This document shows positions 52,395-60,686 of a DNA stretch of 64,000 bases, piece after piece. The first letter of the stretch is position 1; every line of letters starts with the position of its first letter. Position numbers and translations under genes: made by a program. This DNA is from PALSA-1006 sp964571195 (GTDB taxonomy: Bacteria; Pseudomonadota; Gammaproteobacteria; Burkholderiales; Gallionellaceae), in assembly GCA_964571195.1 (NCBI GenBank), contig CAZNAD010000012.1, positions 1 to 64,000 on the forward strand, read 5' to 3'. A model generated the notes under the pieces. It was given only the letters and a program-made list of their open reading frames with translations. It had not been told where the DNA came from and did not search any database.

Positions 52395-53335
52395 TGGGAT
52401 TGCTCCAGCATTTGCCGGTCGTGCCGTGCGATAAATTCGTCCATGGTGTTGATGCCGCGCATCTGCAACACGAAGTTGCGCGCGGCAGCTTCCACCAGCA
52501 CCGCGAGGTTGCGTCCGGCCATCACCGGGATGCTGACGGTGTTGATCTTCACGCCGAGGATGTCCTGAAAGCTGGCATTCAGCGGCAGGCGCTCCATCTT
52601 GGACAGGTCGCCACCGGCGGGGCGGTGCAGGTGCACGATGAGCTTGAGGCTCTTCTTGCGCCGCACGGCAGTCTCGCCGAACATGGTGCGGATATTGAGC
52701 ACGCCCAAGCCGCGCACTTCGAGAAAGTCGCGCAGCAGTTCCGGGCAGCGGCCTTCCAGCGTTTCCGGCGAGATGCGGTACAGCTCGGTGATGTCGTCGG
52801 CGACGAGGCCGTTGCCGCGCGTGATGAGTTCCAGCGCCAATTCACTTTTGCCCACGCCGCTGTCGCCGGTGATCATCACCCCCACGCCCAACACATCGAG
52901 GAACACGCCGTGGCGGGTGGTGGATTCAGCCAGTTCTTTGACGATGTAATGGCGCACCATCCACATCAGGTGCACGCTGTTTTGTGGTGAGCGGAACAGC
53001 GGTGTGTTGGTGCTGTTGGCAAAGGCGATCAGTTCCGGCGGCACTTCTTCCACACCGGCCAGAATCACGCACAACGATTCCGATGCCTTTAATTTTGCGA
53101 ACGCTTCACCCAGTGCAGCGGGGTCGAGGTTGCGCAGATAGTCCAGTTCAGTGTTGCTGATCACCTGCACCCAGTTGGGGTGGATGAGGTTGAGATGGCC
53201 GATCAGGCCTTTGTTGGACGCATTGACGGTCTCGCTTTCCAATACGCGGTCGGCACCGTCGCTACCCGCTACCCATGTCAATGCAAGGCGCTCTTGTTTG
53301 TCCAGAAATAGTTTCTGTATGTAAACGCGCGCCAC
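52391..53335 (-). CDS. hprK: HPr kinase/phosphorylase
   Basis: 314 residues, GTG start at 53335. N-terminal domain (about 1-130), then a kinase core with Walker A GDSGVGKSELALELITRG, GRCPELLRDFLEVRGLGVLNIR and the HPrK signature. Phosphorylates a serine of HPr-type proteins. In betaproteobacteria it belongs to the nitrogen/regulatory PTS with PtsN; no HPr gene lies in the window. It follows ptsN by 5 bp. Confidence 0.95.
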   Translation of the reverse strand: MARVYIQKLFLDKQERLALTWVAGSDGADRVLESETVNASNKGLIGHLNLIHPNWVQVISNTELDYLRNLDPAALGEAFAKLKASESLCVILAGVEEVPPELIAFANSTNTPLFRSPQNSVHLMWMVRHYIVKELAESTTRHGVFLDVLGVGVMITGDSGVGKSELALELITRGNGLVADDITELYRISPETLEGRCPELLRDFLEVRGLGVLNIRTMFGETAVRRKKSLKLIVHLHRPAGGDLSKMERLPLNASFQDILGVKINTVSIPVMAGRNLAVLVEAAARNFVLQMRGINTMDEFIARHDRQMLEQSQ

Positions 53336-53340
53336 GGTGG

Positions 53341-53796
53341 TTAGCCTTGCCAGTCGGTGAACATCTTGTGGATGGCATCCGGGTCGTTGCTGGTGAGCAG
53401 GCGTTCGCGGAAAGACGAGTCGCTGAACATCTGTGCCAGCTCGCCGAGCAGCTGTAGATGCAGGTCGGTCGCCCGCTCGGGGACGAGCAGGACGAAGATC
53501 AGGTTCACCGGGGCACCGTCGGGCGCATCGAACGGGATGGGGGTGTCCGTCTTGACGAAAGCGGCCACCGCGTCACGCAGGTTCTTGATACGCCCGTGCG
53601 GGATCGCTACGCCCTGTCCCAGTCCGGTCGAGCCCAGTTTCTCGCGCGCGAACAGGCTGTCGAACACCTGGCTGCGGGCGATCTTCTGCGAATTCTCGAA
53701 CAACAGCCCGACCCGTTCGAACACCCTCTTTTTGCTGGCCGATTCGGCATCCAGCAGGATGTTTTCCAGCGGCAGGATTTTGCTAATTAGACTCAT
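53341..53796 (-). CDS. ptsN: PTS IIA-like nitrogen regulatory protein PtsN
   Basis: 151 residues from the ATG at 53796 (MSLISKILPLENILLDAESA); a GTG four codons earlier is also open. IIA domain of the fructose type with the phospho-acceptor His in GLGQGVAIPHGRIKNL and LIFVLLVPERATDLHLQLL. Part of the PTS-Ntr chain that adjusts K+ and nitrogen responses. Just downstream of hpf, after a terminator. Confidence 0.95.
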   Translation of the reverse strand: MSLISKILPLENILLDAESASKKRVFERVGLLFENSQKIARSQVFDSLFAREKLGSTGLGQGVAIPHGRIKNLRDAVAAFVKTDTPIPFDAPDGAPVNLIFVLLVPERATDLHLQLLGELAQMFSDSSFRERLLTSNDPDAIHKMFTDWQG

Positions 53797-53814
53797 CGTG
53801 TTTTGCACCGAAAC

Positions 53815-53841
53815 AAAAGGGCGATATCAAATCGCCCTTGG
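53815..53841 (-). terminator. Terminator between hpf and ptsN
   Basis: AAGGGCGAT / ATCGCCCTT inverted repeat (53817-53839) with a 5-base loop and a T-rich 3' side on the minus strand. Partial readthrough would still transcribe ptsN. Confidence 0.75.
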
Positions 53842-53845
53842 TTCA

Positions 53846-54169
53846 TCATTCCGCAGCTACGTGTTTGCCAGAATCATCGTGGCGGCGTGCGGCGTTCTTT
53901 TCTTTGTGTTTGAGTACCTGGCGATCCAGCGATTCGACCAGTGCGTCGATCGCGACATACAGATTCTCGTCCGAAGTTTCGGCGAAGATGGTCTTGCCGG
54001 AAAGATGCACGGTCGCTTCGGCTTTTTGCTGGAGCTTGTCCACCGACAGGATGACGCTGACATCAATGACGTTGTCGAAATGACGTTTGACTTTGTCGAG
54101 TTTGGAAACGACATGTTCGCGGATGGCAGGGGTGATTTCGAGGTGACGTCCGGTGAGGTTGAGGTTCAT
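53846..54169 (-). CDS. hpf: Ribosome hibernation promoting factor, short form
   Basis: 107 residues, MNLNLTGRHLEITPAIREHV, the HPF/YfiA fold with VDKLQQKAEATVHLSGKTIF and LYVAIDALVESLDRQV. The short form forms 100S ribosomes together with RMF where present. It lies 17 bp downstream of rpoN, its standard neighbour. Confidence 0.95.
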   Translation of the reverse strand: MNLNLTGRHLEITPAIREHVVSKLDKVKRHFDNVIDVSVILSVDKLQQKAEATVHLSGKTIFAETSDENLYVAIDALVESLDRQVLKHKEKNAARRHDDSGKHVAAE

Positions 54170-54186
54170 GGCCTGCTCCTATTTGG

Positions 54187-55605
54187 TTAGAGTGATTTAC
54201 GAAGATTCACCGGGAGGATGTTTAGCAATTCCCGGTATTTTGCCACGGTACGCCGGGCAACCAATATGCCCTGCTGTGCCAGGATTTCGGAGATGCGACT
54301 GTCGGTGAGGGGATTTTTGCTGTCCTCCTCGCCGATCAGTTGCTTGATGATAGAACGAATCGCGGTAGATGAACACGCGCCGCCCGCTTCGGTGGAAAGA
54401 CCGCTGCCGAAGAAATATTTGAGTTCGTAGATGCCGCGCGGGGTGAGCATGAACTTCTGCGTGGTCACGCGCGAGATGGTGGACTCGTGCAGTTCCAGCT
54501 GCTCGGCGATCTCGCGCAGCACCAGCGGGCGCATGCCGATGTCGCCGTGCTCGAAGAACTGGCGCTGGCGTTCGACGATGGCTTGCGAAACACGCAGGAT
54601 GGTGTCGAAACGCTGTTGCAGGTTTTTGATGAACCAGCGCGCTTCCTGCAACTGTCCGGCCATCTGCTGCGAGCCCTGTTCGTCGCGGCGCTGCATGATG
54701 TTGGCGTAGATCTGGTTGACGCGCAGGCGCGGCATCGCTTCCGGGTTGAGGCGCGCACGCCAGTTGTTGCCGTGGCGTTCGACCAGTACGTCCGGCACCA
54801 CATAATCGGCGGCACGCTGCTCGAATGCGGTGCCGGGTTTGGGTTGCAGGTGGACGATAAGGTCTTGCGCGCAACGCAGGGCGGCATCGTCGCAATGCAG
54901 CGCTTTTTTGAGTTTGTTGAAGTCGCGGTTGGCGAGCAGGTCGAGGTGCGCGGTCACGATGTTTAATGCCAAGTCGCGTCCGGGCACGTCTTCCGGCATC
55001 GCCTGCAATTGCAGCGCCAGGCATTCGCTCAGGTTGCGCGCACCGATGCCGGGTTCATCGAGGTGTTGCAGTTGCACCAGCGCAGTTTCCAGATCGTCCA
55101 GCGTGACATCGAGTTCGGCGGGTAGCAGTTCGACGATCTCTTCCAATGGCTGGGAAAGATAACCGTTGTCGTCCAGCGCGTCGATCAGCAGGCCGATGAG
55201 CCGTTTGTCGCGGCTGTCCAGCTGGCTCATGTTGGCCTGCCAGAGCAGGTGTTCGCGCATGCTGGGGCGGTCGGCTGCGACTTCGGCATAACCGTCGTCT
55301 TCGTCGTCGGAGGTGCCGGAGGCGGTGAAATTGGGTTCGTTCCAATCCAGTTCGGCGGGTTGGCTTTCGTTCTCGGCGGTGGTCTTGGTCTCGCTCGTAG
55401 CGCTTGACACCGAGGGGGCGTCGCCGTGCGCGTAAGGCTGGGCGAAGTCGTCTTCCTCGCGTTCGAGGAAGGGGTTCTCGTCCAGCAGCCGCGCGGTCTC
55501 CTGATTGATCTCCAGCGTGGACAGTTGCAGCAACTTGATAGCCTGCTGCAACTGGGGCGTGAGCGTCAGTTGTTGCGACTGTCTGAGTTGTAGTACTGCT
55601 TTCAT
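54187..55605 (-). CDS. rpoN: RNA polymerase sigma-54 factor
   Basis: 472 residues. Region I (LQLRQSQQLTLTPQLQQAIKLLQLS) for activator response, an acidic region II (about 50-110), core-binding domain, and the C-terminal RpoN box ARRTVAKYRELLNILP. Recognises -24/-12 promoters such as that of nifE at 2019-2034, with NifA-type activators. Follows lptB in the conserved lptCAB-rpoN order. Confidence 0.97.
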   Translation of the reverse strand: MKAVLQLRQSQQLTLTPQLQQAIKLLQLSTLEINQETARLLDENPFLEREEDDFAQPYAHGDAPSVSSATSETKTTAENESQPAELDWNEPNFTASGTSDDEDDGYAEVAADRPSMREHLLWQANMSQLDSRDKRLIGLLIDALDDNGYLSQPLEEIVELLPAELDVTLDDLETALVQLQHLDEPGIGARNLSECLALQLQAMPEDVPGRDLALNIVTAHLDLLANRDFNKLKKALHCDDAALRCAQDLIVHLQPKPGTAFEQRAADYVVPDVLVERHGNNWRARLNPEAMPRLRVNQIYANIMQRRDEQGSQQMAGQLQEARWFIKNLQQRFDTILRVSQAIVERQRQFFEHGDIGMRPLVLREIAEQLELHESTISRVTTQKFMLTPRGIYELKYFFGSGLSTEAGGACSSTAIRSIIKQLIGEEDSKNPLTDSRISEILAQQGILVARRTVAKYRELLNILPVNLRKSL

Positions 55606-55628
55606 TTTACGGTGGGGTGGTTCGGGCT

Positions 55629-56351
55629 TTAGAGCTTGAAGTTTTCGCCGAGATAGACTTTTCTCACGCCTTCATTATAGATGATTTCCTCGGGTTTGCC
55701 TTCGGCCATCACCGAACCCGCGTTGATGATGTAGGCGCGGTCGCAAATGCCCAATGTTTCCCGCACGTTATGGTCGGTGATGAGTACGCCGATGTTGCGT
55801 TCCTTGAGGAATTCGATGATCTTCTGGATATCCAGCACGGCGATGGGATCGACCCCGGCAAAAGGCTCGTCCAGCAGGATGAAACGCGGGTTGGTGGCCA
55901 ATGCGCGGGCGATCTCGACGCGGCGGCGCTCACCGCCGGACAGGCTGAGCGCCGGATTGTTGCGGATATGGGTGATGTGCAGGTCGTTCAGCAATTCTTC
56001 CAGCCGTTCGTTCATCTCTTCTTTGTTGTAGCCCTGTAGTTCGAGCACTGCCTGGATGTTCTCCGCGACGCTCAGGCGACGGAAAATGGAAGCTTCCTGC
56101 GGCAGGTAACCGAGGCCGAGACGGGCGCGGCGGTGGATGGGCAGATGGGTGACGTTCTGGTTGTCGATGAAGATATCGCCGCCGTCGGCGGCCACCAGAC
56201 CGACGATCATGTAGAAACTGGTGGTTTTGCCCGCGCCGTTGGGGCCCAGCAGTCCGACCACTTCGCCGCTTTTGACCGACAACGAGACATCCTGTACCAC
56301 GGTGCGGGAACGGTAACTTTTTTTCAGGGTGCTGGTGCGTAGTTCACTCAT
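55629..56351 (-). CDS. lptB: LPS export ABC transporter ATP-binding protein
   Basis: 240 residues. Walker A LLGPNGAGKTTSFYMIVGL, Q-loop, signature LSGGERRRVEIARALA, Walker B FILLDEPFAGVDP and the H-loop ITDHNVRETL. Powers LPS extraction from the inner membrane with LptFG (not in the window). It overlaps lptA by four bases. Confidence 0.97.
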   Translation of the reverse strand: MSELRTSTLKKSYRSRTVVQDVSLSVKSGEVVGLLGPNGAGKTTSFYMIVGLVAADGGDIFIDNQNVTHLPIHRRARLGLGYLPQEASIFRRLSVAENIQAVLELQGYNKEEMNERLEELLNDLHITHIRNNPALSLSGGERRRVEIARALATNPRFILLDEPFAGVDPIAVLDIQKIIEFLKERNIGVLITDHNVRETLGICDRAYIINAGSVMAEGKPEEIIYNEGVRKVYLGENFKL

Positions 56352-56917
56352 GGTTTGTCCGTTAACGGTGCGGGGCGATCTGTGGCCGCCAAAGGGGGCG
56401 TGACGACAGGCGCGTTTTTGTTCTTCGGTTGTATCGTGGCACGCACCCGACCATCTTTCTTGCGCCCGCTCACAAAGAAGGTCTCGGTCTGCGTGCTGTA
56501 GGTGATGTGATCGCCGCGCACATCGTCCAGTTCGCGTTTCACCCGTGCGCGCACGTAGAAATTGACGACTTCCGCGCGCGAGTCGTATTCGATGCGTTCG
56601 CCGTAACCTTCCACATATTCATCCGAATCGTCGCGTTTCTGCCGGAAGCTGGCCGGTCTGCCAGTGGCGACGCAAAGCTTGTTGCCGACGGCATCCTCGG
56701 TCACCACCAGTCTGTCGGAGACCAGATGCAGTGTGCCCTGCGTCAGTTCGACATTGCCCTCGAAGGTGCTGACATGTTTGGCGTCATCCACGTTCAGACG
56801 ATCCGAAATGATCTGGATGGGTTTGTCGCGATCAGCCTTTTCGGCATGTGCGACACCGGCCAAACACAGGAGCGAGAGTCCCAGCAGCAGAAGGGTGTTA
56901 TCGGGGCGCGGGTTCAT
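56348..56917 (-). CDS. lptA: LPS transport periplasmic protein LptA
   Basis: 189 residues with a signal peptide (1-25, LLCLAGVAHA). OstA-like beta-jellyroll: KPIQIISDRLNVDDAKHVSTFEGNVELTQGTL and RASFRQKRDDSDEYVEGYG-type repeats. It forms the periplasmic bridge for LPS between LptC and LptD. The C-terminal ~25 residues are Pro-rich and variable. It overlaps the lptC end by 20 bases. Confidence 0.95.
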   Translation of the reverse strand: MNPRPDNTLLLLGLSLLCLAGVAHAEKADRDKPIQIISDRLNVDDAKHVSTFEGNVELTQGTLHLVSDRLVVTEDAVGNKLCVATGRPASFRQKRDDSDEYVEGYGERIEYDSRAEVVNFYVRARVKRELDDVRGDHITYSTQTETFFVSGRKKDGRVRATIQPKNKNAPVVTPPLAATDRPAPLTDKP

Positions 56918-57488
56918 GGAGGGTGCGGACTTGGGATAACAGGTTGACGATGCGGGCGCGGTTGTCGAGGGTCATGCCGACCCCGTAAACGGTATCGCGC
57001 GGGGTGGTGAGCGTGACGGGATGGTCGGTTTCGGCCCAGTCTTTGCCGGGGGTGAAGTGCAGGTAATCGGTGCTGAGCAGCATCTCGTCCTGATCCGCGC
57101 TGCTTAGCCGCATGATCTTCACGTCATCGTGCAGGAATACCTCGTCACCGTGGCTGGACAAGACGCCAGTCTGCGCCCAGGTAACCAGCGGTGCCCGGTC
57201 ACTGGACAGGCTGACGAAGCGGGGTGCCCGCAGATGGGTCATGTCGTCGTCGGGGAAGTGCCACATCCTTTCGGTGGTCATCATGTGGCGGGCTTGCCCG
57301 TTCTCGTCCAGAGTGACGGAGGACAGGTTGTCCACCGCATAGTCAATATCGTGACGTTTGCTGTTGTCTGGTCTGGGCGGCAGTGGTTGAACCTGCTGGT
57401 TGAGCCAGTAGGTTCCGGCCAGCAGCAACAGTGCCGGGAGCAGCGGCAGCCAGGACAGCAGGCGTTCGGCCATGGTGGTGTTACGCAT
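56898..57488 (-). CDS. lptC: LPS export system protein LptC
   Basis: 196 residues, ATG at 57488 (a second ATG five codons later is possible). One N-terminal transmembrane helix (about 10-28), then a periplasmic OstA-like domain (DIDYAVDNLSSVTLDENGQARHMM, VTLTTPRDTVYGVGMTLDN). It passes LPS from LptBFG to LptA. The start overlaps kdsC, which is coupled upstream. Confidence 0.93.
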   Translation of the reverse strand: MRNTTMAERLLSWLPLLPALLLLAGTYWLNQQVQPLPPRPDNSKRHDIDYAVDNLSSVTLDENGQARHMMTTERMWHFPDDDMTHLRAPRFVSLSSDRAPLVTWAQTGVLSSHGDEVFLHDDVKIMRLSSADQDEMLLSTDYLHFTPGKDWAETDHPVTLTTPRDTVYGVGMTLDNRARIVNLLSQVRTLHEPAPR

Positions 57489-58008
57489 CTTGCAGATACG
57501 GGGCCAGTTGTTGGTTCAGAGTGCCCTGGCCGGACATGATGAGTTCGCAGGCTTCACGCACGGCACCGTTGCCGCCGTCGCGTTTGGTGGTGTAGTGGGC
57601 GCGATCAAGTACGACGAGGGGGGCTTTGGGCACGGTCAAGGCCAGACCGACGCGGCGCATCACCGGCAGGTCGACTACGTCGTCACCCATGAAAGCGGCT
57701 GCTTCCGGTGCCAGTCTCAATTTCCCCAGCAGATCCTGCATGGCATCCCATTTCTTTTCGATGCCCTGATACAGGTGGGTGATGCCGAGGTTCTTGGCGC
57801 GCATCTCCACGCAGCGCGAAGTGCGCCCGGTGATGATGGCCAGTTCGACACCGGAAGCTTTGAGCATCTTCAGGCCGTGGCCGTCGAGGGAGTTGAAGCG
57901 TTTGTATTCTTCGCCGGAGTCGGACAGATAGAGTCCGCCGTCGGTGAGCACGCCGTCGACATCGAAAGCGATCAAGCGAATGGGCAGGATACGTTGGGTC
58001 AACATCAT
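57481..58008 (-). CDS. kdsC: 3-deoxy-D-manno-octulosonate 8-phosphate phosphatase
   Basis: 175 residues, HAD fold without a large cap: FDVDGVLTDGGLYLSDSGEE, LAIITGRTSRC, and GDDVVDLPVMRRVG. Makes free Kdo for the LPS core. The start and the kdsD stop share a base (TGATG). Confidence 0.96.
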   Translation of the reverse strand: MMLTQRILPIRLIAFDVDGVLTDGGLYLSDSGEEYKRFNSLDGHGLKMLKASGVELAIITGRTSRCVEMRAKNLGITHLYQGIEKKWDAMQDLLGKLRLAPEAAAFMGDDVVDLPVMRRVGLALTVPKAPLVVLDRAHYTTKRDGGNGAVREACELIMSGQGTLNQQLAPYLQDA

Positions 58009-58994
58009 CAGATTACCTTGGCACGCAACAGGTCGAACATATTCAGCGCGCCGACCAAGCGATGGTCGGCATCCACCACCAGCATCTGGCTGATGCGGTA
58101 TTGCTCCATGATCTGCACCGCTTCTACCGCCAGTGCATCGGCGCTGATGCAGCGCGGATTACGCGACATGACTGCATCGACCGGGGTGGCGCTGAAGTCG
58201 AGGCGTTTTTCCAGTGTGCGACGCAAGTCGCCGTCGGTATAGATACCCAATACCTTGCGGTTACCATCGACGATAGCGGTCATGCCCAGCCCTTTGCGCG
58301 AGATCTCCAGCACGGCATCGGCCAGCATCGCATCGTGCGCTACGGCGGGGATGTCCGCGCCGTCGTGCATGATGTCGCGCACATGGGTGAGCAGGCGTCG
58401 ACCCAGACTGCCGCCGGGATGTGAGCGGGCAAAATCCTCTTCACCGAAACCTTTTGCATCGAGCAAGGCCACCGCGAGCGCATCGCCCAAGGCCAGTGCG
58501 GCGGTGGTGCTGGCGGTGGGGGCCAGCCCCATCGGGCAGGCTTCCTGCGCCACATAGCCGTTGAGATGGCTGTCTGCTGCCAGCGCCAGACTGGACTTGG
58601 CGTTGCCGGTGAGGCTGATGAGTTTGGCACCCTGGCGTTTGATCACCGGCACGATGGTGAGCAGTTCTTCACTCTCGCCGGAATAGGAGATGGCGATGAA
58701 TACGTCCTCGGCAGTGATCATACCGAGGTCGCCGTGACTGGCTTCGCCCGGATGTACAAAATAGGCGGGGGTGCCGGTGCTGGACATCGTTGCTGCGATC
58801 TTGCGCGCGATATGCCCGGATTTGCCCATGCCGCTTACGATCACGCGGCCTTCGCAGGACAGGATGAGATCCAGTGCGCGCAGAAAGGAGTCGTCGATGC
58901 GCTGTTCCAGAGCGCTTACCGCATCGGCTTCGATGCGCAATACCTTGCGTGCGAGATCCAGTGCATGGGGTGCGGCGGAGAGCTGTTTGTTCAT
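58008..58994 (-). CDS. kdsD: D-arabinose 5-phosphate isomerase
   Basis: 328 residues: SIS domain (about 35-180) with VIVSGMGKSGHIARKIAATM, STGTPAYFVHPGEASHGDLG, and ISYSGESEELL, then a CBS pair (about 205-325). Makes arabinose 5-phosphate, the first committed step of Kdo synthesis. First gene of the kdsD-kdsC-lptC-lptA-lptB-rpoN run. Confidence 0.96.
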   Translation of the reverse strand: MNKQLSAAPHALDLARKVLRIEADAVSALEQRIDDSFLRALDLILSCEGRVIVSGMGKSGHIARKIAATMSSTGTPAYFVHPGEASHGDLGMITAEDVFIAISYSGESEELLTIVPVIKRQGAKLISLTGNAKSSLALAADSHLNGYVAQEACPMGLAPTASTTAALALGDALAVALLDAKGFGEEDFARSHPGGSLGRRLLTHVRDIMHDGADIPAVAHDAMLADAVLEISRKGLGMTAIVDGNRKVLGIYTDGDLRRTLEKRLDFSATPVDAVMSRNPRCISADALAVEAVQIMEQYRISQMLVVDADHRLVGALNMFDLLRAKVI

Positions 58995-59180
58995 AGGCGC
59001 GGATTATACCCAAGGAAGCTGCGGGTTATCCCCTGAAAATGCACCTTGGATACGTCTGCCGGAACGGGTTTGGCAGATGCGGGTCGCGCAAGCGGGGAAA
59101 TTTGGGTTATTCTGCCGCAATCTGGGTACAAGTCATTGATGGTTCTGATAGAAAACTTGGCGGGCGACAAGGAGACTATG

Positions 59181-59867
59181 ATGAAACAAAGGCAATCCGG
59201 CTTTACTTTGATCGAGATTTCTATCGTGCTGGTGATCATCACCCTGTTGATCGGCGGTGTGATGAAAGGTCAGGAACTCATCAATAATGCCAAGGTGACC
59301 AATCTGGTGCGCGACTTCGATACCGTCAAACAGGCTATCTACGGCTATCAGGGCAGTTATAAGGTGCTTCCCGGTGATGATGTGAACGCGGCGGTTCATG
59401 TCGCCGGAACGGTGGCTTCGACCCCTGCGTCTTCTATCGGCAATGGGACCATTGACGGTACGTGGGATTCGGTGACCGCGACGGATGAGACGGTGGTGTT
59501 CTGGCAGCATGTGCGGCTGGCCGGACTGATATCGGGGCAACAGAGCATTACCGTGACCAGCATCCTCGATCCGTATTTTCCGCTGAATGTAGCCGGAGGA
59601 CGGATCGGCGTGCAGGGTAATCTGGGTACGGCCAATTCGCCCAAACCGATCGCGGGGATTCCCGGCACTTATGTGATCTGTTCGGCCAACATTCCCGGCA
59701 AACTGGCGAAACGCTTGGATATCATGCAGGACGATGGCGACACCAGTTTGGGTTCGATGCGGGTGACTGCGGCGGCAGCCGGTACGGCTGCTATCGCCGC
59801 CGGGCAGGCGGTGGCAACGCAACCGCTGGCGGACGATACGCTCTATACCGTTTGTCTGGGCGTGTGA
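59181..59867 (+). CDS. Type IV prepilin-like (pseudopilin) protein
   Basis: 228 residues from the second of two adjacent ATGs (59181), six bases after AAGGAG. Class III signal MKQRQSGFTLIEISIVLVII: cleavage after Gly7, Phe at +1 and Glu at +5. The 20-residue hydrophobic helix is followed by a long globular domain with GTVASTPASSIGNGTIDGTW and two cysteines (YVICSA, YTVCLG) that may form the C-terminal disulfide loop. No pilus or secretion gene is adjacent, so whether it is a minor pilin, a type II secretion pseudopilin or something else is open. Confidence 0.85.
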   Translation: MKQRQSGFTLIEISIVLVIITLLIGGVMKGQELINNAKVTNLVRDFDTVKQAIYGYQGSYKVLPGDDVNAAVHVAGTVASTPASSIGNGTIDGTWDSVTATDETVVFWQHVRLAGLISGQQSITVTSILDPYFPLNVAGGRIGVQGNLGTANSPKPIAGIPGTYVICSANIPGKLAKRLDIMQDDGDTSLGSMRVTAAAAGTAAIAAGQAVATQPLADDTLYTVCLGV

Positions 59868-59879
59868 TCCGGCGTACGG

Positions 59880-60680
59880 CTACAGGAATTCGTGCGGCAA
59901 GGTCTGCACGGCGCTAACGTCTCCCCACAACACCGATACGATGCGCGTGGCCAACACGGGATCACCGCTGGTAAAAAAACTCGCGGAGGCATCGCCGTGT
60001 TCGCGTGCGGGAAGTTCGCTCTCCATGCGGCGCTGGAGTTGGCGTGCGACGGCGGCACCGGTGTCGATCAGTGCGATTTTTTCGCCCACCACTTTGCGGA
60101 TGAGCGGCGCAAGGAAGGGGTAATGGGTGCAGCCGAGGATCAATGTGTCTGCACCGCGCGCCAATAACGGCGCGGTGTAGCGCTCGACCAGTTGCCGGGT
60201 CTCGGTACTATCCAGCGCTCCCCGTTCCACTTGTTCGACCAGTCCGGGGCAGCCCTGAGTGACGATTTCGACCTCTTCGCCGTAACGTTCCAACAATGCG
60301 GCGAAACGCGCACTTTCCAGTGTGCCGACCGTGGCTAATACGCCGACCACGCCGCTTTGGGTGGCGGCGACAGCAGGTTTGACGGCGGGCTCCATGCCGA
60401 TGATGGGGATGTTGAATTGCGTGCGTAGGCTGGCGACGGCTGCCGCCGTGGCGGTGTTGCAGGCGATCACGACGGCATCCGCGCCTTGATCGATCAGGAA
60501 GCGGGTCAGGGTGTGTGAGCGTTGTTCGATGTAGGCCGGGCTTTTGTCGCCGTAGGGCACGTGGCCGGAATCAGCCACGTAGATCAGGCGTTCATGCGGG
60601 AGCGTTTGACGGATGTGGTGCAGCACGGACAGGCCGCCGACACCGGAATCGAAAACGCCTATCGCTCCCGATGGATTCAT
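59880..60680 (-). CDS. murI: Glutamate racemase
   Basis: 266 residues. Catalytic cysteines in VIACNTATAAAV and LGCTHYPFL; GVFDSGVGGLSVL at the N-terminus and PYGDKSPAYI. Provides D-glutamate for peptidoglycan. It follows the ABC-F gene by 6 bp on the same strand and converges on the pseudopilin. Confidence 0.97.
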   Translation of the reverse strand: MNPSGAIGVFDSGVGGLSVLHHIRQTLPHERLIYVADSGHVPYGDKSPAYIEQRSHTLTRFLIDQGADAVVIACNTATAAAVASLRTQFNIPIIGMEPAVKPAVAATQSGVVGVLATVGTLESARFAALLERYGEEVEIVTQGCPGLVEQVERGALDSTETRQLVERYTAPLLARGADTLILGCTHYPFLAPLIRKVVGEKIALIDTGAAVARQLQRRMESELPAREHGDASASFFTSGDPVLATRIVSVLWGDVSAVQTLPHEFL

Positions 60681-60686
60681 AGGTGC

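Noticed and set aside
59086..59105. TTGGCAG-type sequence upstream of the pseudopilin as a sigma-54 promoter
   Set aside because: The -24 part is imperfect and no TTGC follows at the required spacing.
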